5,603 bases of DNA, from assembly GCA_937982605.1 (NCBI GenBank), contig CALJLC010000546.1:1-5603 (forward strand), written 5' to 3'. Within the stretch, counting starts at the first letter, position 1. Each line of letters starts with the position of its first letter. Below the pieces are notes generated by a model. That model was given only the letters and a program-made list of their open reading frames with translations. It made no database searches and had not been told where the DNA came from. The position numbers and the translations under genes were made by a program. The DNA comes from an uncultured Gemmatimonadales bacterium (GTDB lineage Bacteria > Gemmatimonadota > Gemmatimonadetes > Longimicrobiales > Gaopeijiaceae). Below are positions 1-5,603 of this stretch, piece by piece.

Positions 1-2559
1 ACGGGTGTGGCCAGCGCCGTCTCCGGCGACGCCGCGGCGGGCGGTTCGGCCGGGGGCTTCGACGGAGTCGTGGCCTCCTTCGACCCGGCCACGGCGCTCA
101 CGGTGGTCTGGGCGACGGGCTTCCTGGCGCTTCTCTTCGGGACGCTCTTCAGCCACGTCGCGGCGCGCCGCCTGGCGGTGCACGGAGTGCAGCGACCCGA
201 TCCGGAGACCGCCCGGCGATTCGCGGAGCTGACGCTCGCAGCCGGGATGAGGCGGCCCGTGAGGCTCGTCGTGAGCCCGTCGATCCGGGTCCCGGCAACG
301 TGGGGCTTCCTGCGCCCGACGATCGTCCTGCCGCCGCAGCACACGCGCTGGTCGCCGGAGACGCTCGAGCGTGTCCTGCTCCACGAGCTGGCGCACGTCC
401 AGCGGGGAGACTGCTGGAGCTACCTGGTGGGAGAGATCGCCCGGGCGATCCACTGGCCCAACCCGCTCGTATGGCATGCCCTGACGCGCCTGCGGGCCGA
501 GAGCGAGCACGCGTGCGACGACCACGTGCTCGAGAGCGGCGGCGCGGCAAGCGAATATGCTGCGGACCTGCTCGACCTGGTGCGCTCGCTTCGTCCGGAC
601 GGGGGCCTGCCCCAGGCGGCGCTCGCGATGGCGAGGCCCTCGGGGCTCGGCCGGCGCGTCCGCGCCGTGCTCGACCCGGAGCAGCCGCGCCGACGCCCGG
701 GCCGTGGCAGCGTGGCCGGGATGGGCCTCGCGGCCGTGACGGCGTGCCTGGCGGTGACCGTCGTCGTGCCGGTGGCGACCGCGCAGGAGCGGCCCGCGGA
801 TCCCGACGCTCCGCCCGAGCCGCCGGCCGCGATGGAGCCGCCCGCGCCCCCGGCCGTACCCGACGTGCCGCAGCCCGACTCGTGGGCTCCGCGCCACGAC
901 GTGGGCGCGCCCCCGGCGGCGCTCGAGCCGCCGCCGGAAGCGGATCGACCCACGGGGTCGGACTCCCGGGCGCTGCCGCGGTCGTCCGCGGTGGCATCGC
1001 TCGGAGGGGGTGCGCGAGCCGGGGTGGTGCAGGTGGCGCTCCCGAGCCTGCAGAGTCAGGAGCACTGCGTCTTCCGCGGTGACGGGCGCCGGTCGACGAG
1101 CATCAACTCGGACGAGGATCGCATCCGCATCCGGTGGGAGACCGACGACTGCCGGGTCGACATCGACATCGAGGGCGAGGTGACCTTCGCGGTCGACGAC
1201 AGCGGCGTCTCGACGATGGAGCGGGGGGCCCTCTTCGAGATCGAGGAGCGGGTCGGCCGCGAGCGGCGGCGGGTGCGCCTGGAAGGGATGTCCGGCGGAG
1301 CCATCGAGCGACGGTGGTGGGTCGGAGGGGACGAAGAGGCGTGGGGGCCCGACGCCGACTCGTGGCTCGCCGGCATCCTGCCCCAGCTGTTCCGGCACAC
1401 CACGATCAACGCGCGGGCCCGGGTGCGGCGCATGCTCGACGCCGACGGGCCGGAGGGTGTCTTCGCCGAGGTCGCTCGCATCCACAGTGACCACGTCTCG
1501 AGGACGTATCTCGAGATCCTCATGGAGGAGTCGGACCTCACGGAGCGTGAGTACGCGCGGGTGATCGAGGTCGCGGGCGGCATCGATTCGGACCACTCGA
1601 AGGGCGAGCTCCTCCTGGCCGTGGTCCAGCGGGCCGGCATGCGACCCGCGTTCCAGGAGCCGATGCTCCGCGTTGCGGACTCGATCGAGTCCGACCACCA
1701 GAAGACTCGGGTCCTGGAGGCGCTGCTCGCCTCGGAGCTGAGCGTCGACCAGTTCGACGAGATCCTGCGGGTGGCGTCACGCATCGACTCCGATCACAAC
1801 CTCGGCGAGGTCCTCACGACCGTGGCCCGTCGGAGCGACCTGAGCCTGGCCGGCCGCGCCTCCTTCCTGGCCGCGGTGCGGTCGATCGATTCGGACCACA
1901 CCCGTGGCACGGTCATCAACGCCTTCCTCGACGAGGGCGCGGCGAGCGACGAGGAGATCCTCAGCCTCCTGGAGATGACCGAGGGGATGGACTCCGACCA
2001 CCAGCGGGGCGAGGTCCTCCAGCGCATCGCCCGCGAGCACCGGCTCACGGGCGCGCAGGTCTCCGCCTTCCTCGCCAGCGCGCGTCGCATCGACTCGGAC
2101 CACCAGATGCAGATGACGGCGCAGGCGCTGATGGAGAACCCGGGCTTCACCGGAGACGACACGGGGCTGGTGCTCGACCTGGCGGCCCAGGTCGATTCGG
2201 ATCACTCCCGCGCCATGATCCTGCACGACCTCATCCGGACCCGGGACCTGACGGGGACCGAGGTCGAGGCGCTGCTCCGGGTGGCGTCCGGGATCGACTC
2301 GGACCACCAGGCGTCGGTCACGCTCGTGATGCTCGCCGAGGACGAGGCGCTGGACGCGCGGGGTATCGAGGCGCTGCTCGAGGCCGCCGGCGGGGTGTCG
2401 TCGAGCCATCAGCGTGTGCAGGTCCTCCTCGCGGTGGCTCGACGGTACGAGCTCGACGGTGCCCGGCTCACGCGCTACGAGGAGCTCGCGGCTTCGCTCG
2501 GCCGGCACGACCAGGAGCAGGCGCTGCGCGCCATCGGGCGGAACCGGCCGAGGAGCTGA
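1..2559 (+). CDS. M56 (BlaR1/MecR1-like) membrane zinc peptidase with C-terminal 34-residue helical repeats, 5' partial
   Basis: Residues are numbered from the GTG at 7, but the frame is open to the window edge. Only one transmembrane helix (about 30-50) precedes the protease motif, whereas BlaR1-type proteins have three, so the true start lies upstream. The zinc motif HELAH is at 126-130, followed by QRGD. The third ligand is probably a Glu in E-S-E-H-A-C-D-D (165-172). A second transmembrane helix spans about 239-258. A Pro/Ala-rich linker (about 262-345) leads to a beta-rich domain (about 354-458) with Cys354 and Cys382 and a W-W-V-G-G stretch. Ten helical repeats and a degenerate eleventh fill 492-850. 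In BlaR1/MecR1 the protease domain is cytosolic, and an external sensor triggers cleavage of a BlaI-type repressor. By that model the repeats lie outside the membrane and would sense something other than beta-lactam, since no penicillin-binding S-x-x-K/KTG domain is apparent. A BlaI-like repressor upstream is expected but cannot be seen. The M56 call is firm; ligand and target are unknown. Confidence 0.9.
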   Translation, partial: TGVASAVSGDAAAGGSAGGFDGVVASFDPATALTVVWATGFLALLFGTLFSHVAARRLAVHGVQRPDPETARRFAELTLAAGMRRPVRLVVSPSIRVPATWGFLRPTIVLPPQHTRWSPETLERVLLHELAHVQRGDCWSYLVGEIARAIHWPNPLVWHALTRLRAESEHACDDHVLESGGAASEYAADLLDLVRSLRPDGGLPQAALAMARPSGLGRRVRAVLDPEQPRRRPGRGSVAGMGLAAVTACLAVTVVVPVATAQERPADPDAPPEPPAAMEPPAPPAVPDVPQPDSWAPRHDVGAPPAALEPPPEADRPTGSDSRALPRSSAVASLGGGARAGVVQVALPSLQSQEHCVFRGDGRRSTSINSDEDRIRIRWETDDCRVDIDIEGEVTFAVDDSGVSTMERGALFEIEERVGRERRRVRLEGMSGGAIERRWWVGGDEEAWGPDADSWLAGILPQLFRHTTINARARVRRMLDADGPEGVFAEVARIHSDHVSRTYLEILMEESDLTEREYARVIEVAGGIDSDHSKGELLLAVVQRAGMRPAFQEPMLRVADSIESDHQKTRVLEALLASELSVDQFDEILRVASRIDSDHNLGEVLTTVARRSDLSLAGRASFLAAVRSIDSDHTRGTVINAFLDEGAASDEEILSLLEMTEGMDSDHQRGEVLQRIAREHRLTGAQVSAFLASARRIDSDHQMQMTAQALMENPGFTGDDTGLVLDLAAQVDSDHSRAMILHDLIRTRDLTGTEVEALLRVASGIDSDHQASVTLVMLAEDEALDARGIEALLEAAGGVSSSHQRVQVLLAVARRYELDGARLTRYEELAASLGRHDQEQALRAIGRNRPRS
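1480..2496 (+). repeat. Ten tandem 102-bp coding repeats (34-residue S-D-H helical repeats)
   Basis: Units begin at 1480, 1582, 1684, 1783, 1885, 1987, 2089, 2191, 2293 and 2395. The period is 102 bp except between units 3 and 4, where it is 99 bp. Each unit opens with a motif close to I-D-S-D-H: nine units keep S-D-H, and the tenth reads V-S-S-S-H. A helix-like stretch with V-L or similar follows at +9/+10, then a second predicted helix with a conserved small residue before the next unit. A degenerate eleventh unit starts at 2497 (L-G-R-H-D-Q), exactly in register. The motif codons vary synonymously (GAC/GAT, TCG/TCC/AGT), so protein selection rather than recent DNA duplication keeps the units alike. 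The layout fits an alpha-solenoid of TPR/HEAT-like size. The Ser-Asp may cap the following helix (inference). Confidence 0.93.
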
Positions 2560-2580
2560 GCTGCTGGACGCGCGGCAGCA

Positions 2581-2616
2581 GACGGGCCGGGGGGTTGCCA
2601 AGCCCCCCGGCCCGTC
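2581..2616 (+). terminator. Strong GC hairpin, probable transcription terminator after the M56 gene
   Basis: A perfect 14-bp inverted repeat pairs 2581-2594 with 2603-2616. It extends by a T-G and a T-A pair to leave a GCCA tetraloop. It begins 22 bases after the TGA of the M56 gene. The downstream bases read GGTTCTT, so the U-tract is weak. The hairpin is clear; its action as an intrinsic terminator is likely but could be partial or Rho-assisted. Confidence 0.75.
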
Positions 2617-2720
2617 GGTTCTTCACGGAACGTCCGATCCCGCCACGCATCAGCACCGGCACTTCGATGACGCCCGATCGCAGCGCCCCGCTTCCGCATC
2701 GGCGCGCCCCCGGTACGGTC
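2617..2720 (+). other. Leader region between hairpin and lipoprotein gene; no promoter recognised
   Basis: About 100 bases lie between the terminator-like hairpin and the ATG at 2721. I find no convincing -35/-10 pair, operator palindrome or purine-rich ribosome-binding site. An in-frame ATG at 2667 falls here and could be the true start. If the hairpin terminates fully, a promoter for the downstream gene must lie in this stretch. Confidence 0.4.
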
Positions 2721-3602
2721 ATGGCGCGCTTCGTCCCCGTGGCCCTCGCCTCGCTCATCCTTGCGTCGTGCACGCCGGACCGGCCGGCTCGCGGCGCGGA
2801 TCGGACTCCGACGGGAGCCCTCGCCGCGGCAGGGGGAGTGAGCGCGCCCCCTGGAGCGCCGGCCGCGTGGGTGGCGGCGTGGACGGAGGCGGGGCTGCTC
2901 ACCGGGCCGTGCGCCGGTGAGGTCCGCTCGACGCTCGTCGCCTGGGACGCGACCGCACGCGGGATCGAAGCCCCGCCCGGGCCTGGCGGCGAGCGGATGC
3001 TCCGCATTCCGACCCGCGAGCGCGGCGTGTGGATCGTGGTCGAGTGGCCGGGCTCGGAGCCCCCGCGCGGCACGACGCGCCGGAGTGACGTCGGGTCCGG
3101 GGCCGACGCTCCGCTCCTCCATCGGGTCGACGCTGCCGGGACGCGAAGCCGGCGCTTCACCGCCGGGTGCAGGGCGGCGGAGTCGACGACGTCCGCCGGC
3201 GAGCCGGGCGCCGCGACGTTCACGGACGCCGATCTGCGCGCCGCCCTCGACGAGGCCGAGGCCACCGGGGTCGTCCTCTACGCCTGGTCTCCCCACATGC
3301 CGCTCTCCGTCGACGGCTGGCGGGAGCTCGCCTCGGCCGCCCGGATGCGCGGCCTGAACGCGATCCCGCTCCTGATCGCGCATGCGGACACGGCGTTCGC
3401 CCGGCGGGAAGCAGTGCGCGCCGGCATTCCGGCTGCGGGTCTCCGCGAGATCGCGTCCGTGGAGCTGCTCATGCGGGACGTGCAGGTGCACGCTCCCTCG
3501 ATCCTGGTGTTGCGGAGCGGGCGGACTTCACCCGTGCTCCCCGGCTACCGGAACGCCGAGGGGTACGGACGGTTCCTGGACGCGTTCCTGGGGGGCGGCT
3601 AG
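2721..3602 (+). CDS. Predicted lipoprotein with a thioredoxin-like C-terminal domain lacking the C-x-x-C motif
   Basis: The 293-residue product starts with MAR, a hydrophobic stretch and a lipobox L-A-S-C with Cys17, so it should be lipidated and anchored outside the cytoplasm. The ATG at 2721 gives a typical short signal peptide. The ATG at 2667 would give an 18-residue longer n-region and cannot be excluded, as neither has a good ribosome-binding site. Residues about 45-150 form an unrecognised domain with Cys64 and Cys150 and a strand-like I-V-V-E-W stretch. The C-terminal part (about 175-293) resembles a thioredoxin fold: strand V-V-L-Y-A-W, then S-P-H-M-P (190-194) where a redox enzyme has C-x-x-C, a helix, a second strand (P-L-L-I-A-H), and H-A-P-S with Pro259 in the cis-proline position before a strand and S-G-R turn. 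The fold assignment is inferred from this order of elements, and disulfide exchange is unlikely. The TAG stop overlaps that of the convergent gene. Partner and role are unknown. Confidence 0.8.
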   Translation: MARFVPVALASLILASCTPDRPARGADRTPTGALAAAGGVSAPPGAPAAWVAAWTEAGLLTGPCAGEVRSTLVAWDATARGIEAPPGPGGERMLRIPTRERGVWIVVEWPGSEPPRGTTRRSDVGSGADAPLLHRVDAAGTRSRRFTAGCRAAESTTSAGEPGAATFTDADLRAALDEAEATGVVLYAWSPHMPLSVDGWRELASAARMRGLNAIPLLIAHADTAFARREAVRAGIPAAGLREIASVELLMRDVQVHAPSILVLRSGRTSPVLPGYRNAEGYGRFLDAFLGGG

Positions 3603-3608
3603 CGCCCC
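3592..3608. terminator. Short GC hairpin spanning both convergent stop codons
   Basis: Bases 3592-3597 (GGGGCG) pair with 3603-3608 (CGCCCC), leaving the loop GCTAG. The loop, together with the adjacent base 3603, contains the stop codons of both converging genes. No T-tract follows on either strand, so a bidirectional terminator role is only possible. A hairpin this short can arise by chance in DNA this GC-rich. Confidence 0.25.
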
Positions 3609-3862
3609 ACCGCGTCGCACAGCGACGCCAGCGGATCCGCTTCGACCGCCATCGCCTCGCTGTCCGTGCCGTCGTCGCCGCGCGCGTCCCGCAGGAGCGC
3701 GTGGCATTGCGGCACCGAGAGCGACATGGCGTGGAGCGCCAGCTCGTGCTCGTCGAGCGGGAAGGGCTCTCCCGCCAGCTCGGGCAGACGCGGGGCGCAG
3801 GCACGCTCCCACAGGGCGCCGAGCTCGACCCACGCCGCCGCGTGCTTCGGGTCCGTAGGCAT
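3599..3862 (-). CDS. Hypothetical 87-residue protein, possibly the detached C-terminal part of the upstream lipoprotein
   Basis: Reading from the ATG at 3862 gives 87 residues beginning MPTDPKHAAAW and ending in D-A-V-G-R. An in-frame TTG at 3874 would add four residues. I do not recognise the family. The chain is acidic, rich in Ala, Leu and Glu, and has Cys22, Cys53 and Cys82, Trp11 and Trp18, and no signal peptide or transmembrane segment. It follows the 408-residue lipoprotein gene by 18 bases and is in the same reading frame, separated from it by one TAG (3883-3881) with no other stop between. No good ribosome-binding site lies at a proper distance from either start. It may therefore be the C-terminus of a protein broken by an amber codon or a sequence error, rather than a separate gene. 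Its TAG overlaps the stop of the plus-strand lipoprotein. Confidence 0.5.
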   Translation of the reverse strand: MPTDPKHAAAWVELGALWERACAPRLPELAGEPFPLDEHELALHAMSLSVPQCHALLRDARGDDGTDSEAMAVEADPLASLCDAVGR

Positions 3863-3880
3863 GGCGGTGCGCAAACCGCT

Positions 3881-5107
3881 CTACGTCGGGTCGACGACGC
3901 GGAAGTCGAAGCGCTTCCCGCTCTCGGCCTCACGAGGCACGCGGTTGGAGAGGAAGAAGAGGTCGCCGTCCGCGAAGAACGCCGGGAAGTAGCTCCCCAC
4001 ACCGGAGGCGGTCGAGGTCGAGAGGCGCTGGACGCCGGAAACGCCCGAGAGGCGTCCGTTCGCGTCCGTGTCGAGCCGTGCCACGAAGACGTCGGTGATC
4101 GTACCCTCGGGCAGACCGCCGTTGACGAACGGCGTGAGGTAGGCGCCCTGGCTCGAGTGGAACGTCAGCATCGAGTTGTCGAACGAGAAGTCGGCCTTCC
4201 CGGCCGCGAAGCCGAGGTCCGCCACGGGCGCGCATGTGGTGGTCCCCGCCGTCGGGTCCGTCGACGTGATCTCGTAGACCTTCAGCGACGCGCCCGACGT
4301 GTACGCATTGCCGGCCACGGGGCTCGTGTACGCCGCGACGTAGCGACCGTCCTTCGAGATGAACGGGGTGTTGAGGTCGTTCTGGACCTCGGGGCAGATC
4401 GCCATCGGCGCGCTGGCCTCCACGCCGAGGAGCTCGCCCGAGTCGGCGTGGTGACGGAAGAGGTAGTCGGCGATGCGGAACCGCGACTCGTCGCCCGTGC
4501 CGGAGAACATGAGCCGGTAGACCGTCTCCGTGCCGGAGTCGGTGTCGACCTCCGAGACGAGCGCGGTCGACTGGTAGTAGACCCGGTGCATCGAGGGGTG
4601 GTCGTGCACGAAGGCCGGCTCCAGGTCATCGGCGTGCTCGCCGGCCTCGAGCGCCTCGAGCATCGGGGCGACCGGATAGAAGCGGATGTTCGAGTCCGGC
4701 GTGTAGTACGACGGCACCGTCATGTACCGCCCGTCGGGCGTGGCCACGGCGTCCGAGCGGTCGGGGATCATCACGCGCCGGTCGTTCGTGAGATCGTAGA
4801 GCCAGTTCTGGTCGTGGCTGGCGAAGGCGATGATCCACTCGTCGCCGGGGTGCGGGACCGGCCGCGCGAACCAGTTCACGTCGTCGATCGGCTCCGCGGC
4901 GTCGCCGGGAACGGAGGTCAGCACCTCGACCGGGAGCTCGGGGAGCGCGCAGTAGTCGTCGCTGCCCTCGAAGATGGCGAGCGGAGGAAGGGCGCCCGCC
5001 TCGTCGGCGGAGCCCGCGTCGGCGTCCGCGCACGCGGAGAGCGCGAGGGCCACGGTCGCCCCGAGCGCGGTCGCGCGGAGACGCACCGCCGACCGACGCT
5101 CACGCAT
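3881..5107 (-). CDS. Predicted lipoprotein with beta-propeller-like (TolB/PD40-type) repeats
   Basis: The 408-residue product has an Arg-rich n-region, a hydrophobic core and a lipobox L-S-A-C with Cys26, then an Ala/Asp-rich tether. Ala at +2 gives no reason to expect inner-membrane retention. From about residue 75 the chain is strand-rich with motifs typical of TolB/WD40-like propeller blades: A-T-P-D-G-R-Y-M (122-129), F-I-S-K-D-G-R-Y-V (249-257), D-F-S-F-D-N-S-M-L (306-314) and F-F-A-D-G-D-L-F-F-L-S (377-387). Further Cys residues are at 53, 238 and 292. No catalytic motif is seen, so a binding or scaffolding role on the cell surface or in the periplasm is most likely (inference). The ATG lies inside the end of the upstream amidohydrolase gene (8-bp overlap, ATGCGTGA), which implies co-transcription and translational coupling and supports this start. 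The frame ends at a TAG, but the same frame reopens at once into the 87-residue reading frame, so the protein may be truncated. Confidence 0.85.
   Translation of the reverse strand: MRERRSAVRLRATALGATVALALSACADADAGSADEAGALPPLAIFEGSDDYCALPELPVEVLTSVPGDAAEPIDDVNWFARPVPHPGDEWIIAFASHDQNWLYDLTNDRRVMIPDRSDAVATPDGRYMTVPSYYTPDSNIRFYPVAPMLEALEAGEHADDLEPAFVHDHPSMHRVYYQSTALVSEVDTDSGTETVYRLMFSGTGDESRFRIADYLFRHHADSGELLGVEASAPMAICPEVQNDLNTPFISKDGRYVAAYTSPVAGNAYTSGASLKVYEITSTDPTAGTTTCAPVADLGFAAGKADFSFDNSMLTFHSSQGAYLTPFVNGGLPEGTITDVFVARLDTDANGRLSGVSGVQRLSTSTASGVGSYFPAFFADGDLFFLSNRVPREAESGKRFDFRVVDPT
5100..5107 (-). promoter_or_regulatory. Overlapping stop/start (ATGCGTGA), translational coupling site
   Basis: On the minus strand the lipoprotein ATG (5107-5105) precedes the amidohydrolase TGA (5102-5100) within eight bases. 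No purine-rich ribosome-binding site stands just upstream of this ATG, so re-initiation by ribosomes finishing the amidohydrolase is the likely way the lipoprotein is translated (inference). Confidence 0.6.
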
Positions 5108-5603
5108 CGGGGCGATCGCCGTCGGTGGGCAGGGCGGCCGTGGGGAGGCGGGGAATGATGCGCGCGGCGTTCTCGTAGTAGAGCGCCCGCAGGACGTCGT
5201 CCGGCAGGTCCATGCCGTAGAGCTTCCAGAACGCGTGATAGTCGCGGTAGTAGTCGAAGTACTCGTCCGCGGTCTCGAAGACGCGCCAGTAGTACGGGTA
5301 CTCGTCCGGCTGGAAGGAGTCCTTCCCGAAGAGCACGCGGTCCTTGTACCGGGCGAAGAATTCCGCGGCGAAGCGGGGCTGACGCCCGAGGTCGTAGAGC
5401 ACGGCCCCCACCTCTGCGAGCACGTTGGGATGGCGGTCGAAGATCGCGCCGAGTCGGGCCAGGTCCGCGGTGTGCCACCCCATGTGCGCCAGGATCCACG
5501 TCGTGTTCGGGTGCTTCATCAGCATCCGGTCCCGCTCGGCCATGAGGTCGTCGAAGGCCGGGAAGCGGTCGCGGTCCATGAACCGACGGTTCTCGAAGAG
5601 CGC
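5100..5603 (-). CDS. Amidohydrolase family 2 (TIM-barrel metal-dependent hydrolase), C-terminal part
   Basis: The frame is open to the right edge (upstream codons encode A-L-F-E-N-R-R-F before the first Met), so the N-terminal part with the expected first metal-binding histidines lies outside the window. The visible 167 residues carry W-I-L-A-H-M-G-W-H (the His at 5484-5486 fits the conserved barrel histidine of the family) and R-V-L-F-G-K-D-S. The Asp of G-K-D (5319-5321) matches the catalytic Asp of the family's F-G-T-D motif. The C-terminus, with its aromatic-rich F-D-Y-Y-R stretch and Y-Y-E-N-A-A-R-I-I-P, is the usual end of these proteins, where the last helix follows a phrase like Y-x-N-A. 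The substrate cannot be told from this fragment. The TGA overlaps the start of the lipoprotein gene, so the two are probably one transcript. Confidence 0.9.
   Translation of the reverse strand, partial: ALFENRRFMDRDRFPAFDDLMAERDRMLMKHPNTTWILAHMGWHTADLARLGAIFDRHPNVLAEVGAVLYDLGRQPRFAAEFFARYKDRVLFGKDSFQPDEYPYYWRVFETADEYFDYYRDYHAFWKLYGMDLPDDVLRALYYENAARIIPRLPTAALPTDGDRPDA

Noticed and set aside
7..9. GTG at 7 as the start codon of the M56 gene
   Set aside because: The frame is open to the window edge and the expected first transmembrane helices of this family are missing, so the real start is probably upstream.
1480..2496. Direct repeats at a 102-bp interval considered as a CRISPR-like or DNA-level array
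   Set aside because: The units are in frame within a long coding region, differ by synonymous changes, and have no unique spacers or identical repeat cores.
2595..2597. TTG at 2595 as the start of the lipoprotein gene
   Set aside because: It lies in the loop of the terminator hairpin and would put 42 extra residues, mostly Pro/Arg-rich, before a normal signal peptide.
1777..2601. Minus-strand open frame across the repeat region
   Set aside because: Its apparent repeats are the complement of the 102-bp coding repeats. The synonymous variation fits selection on the plus-strand frame, not on this one.
2475..3491. Minus-strand open frame opposite the plus-strand lipoprotein gene
   Set aside because: It crosses the terminator-like hairpin and the intergenic region and has low-complexity Arg/Gly/Pro composition, while the plus strand has a clear lipoprotein signal.
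3167..5158. Very long open frame on the plus strand opposite the minus-strand genes
   Set aside because: Its translation is Arg-, Gly- and Val-rich with no recognisable motif. It is the complement of genes with a lipobox, propeller motifs and amidohydrolase motifs, and such antisense frames are common in high-GC DNA.

Overview
The window is GC-rich chromosomal DNA (most codons end in G or C) with bacterial gene organisation. It has two plus-strand genes, a tail-to-tail junction near 3600, and a minus-strand gene string that enters from the right edge. No RNA gene, insertion sequence, CRISPR array or phage gene is visible. Two lipoprotein signal peptides indicate a cell with exported lipoproteins. 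The M56 protease with a helical-repeat C-terminus and the form of the amidohydrolase remind me of Gemmatimonadota or a related environmental lineage. That placement is inference from family memory, not from a search.

Left part (1-2559, plus): the 3' portion of a BlaR1/MecR1-like membrane zinc peptidase (M56). Its start lies left of the window. After the protease domain and a transmembrane helix comes a proline-rich linker, then a beta-rich domain with two cysteines. The C-terminus is ten 34-residue helical repeats, each opening with a motif close to I-D-S-D-H, plus a degenerate eleventh. No penicillin-binding sensor domain is visible, so the repeats and beta domain are the likely sensor. A strong GC hairpin (2581-2616) follows the stop codon.

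Middle (2721-3602, plus): a predicted lipoprotein whose C-terminal half looks like a thioredoxin fold without the C-x-x-C active site. Its stop codon shares the bases CTAG with the stop codon of the convergent minus-strand string.

Right part (5603 down to 3599, minus): the 3' part of an amidohydrolase-2 family enzyme, an 8-bp overlap, a 408-residue lipoprotein with beta-propeller-like repeats, and a short 87-residue reading frame. The short frame is in the same frame as the lipoprotein and separated from it by a single TAG. The two may be one protein of about 502 codons interrupted by an amber codon, or two genes.

The main points of interest are the repeat-bearing M56 sensor-protease and the in-frame TAG. 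No clear functional link between the two convergent gene groups can be read from the sequence.
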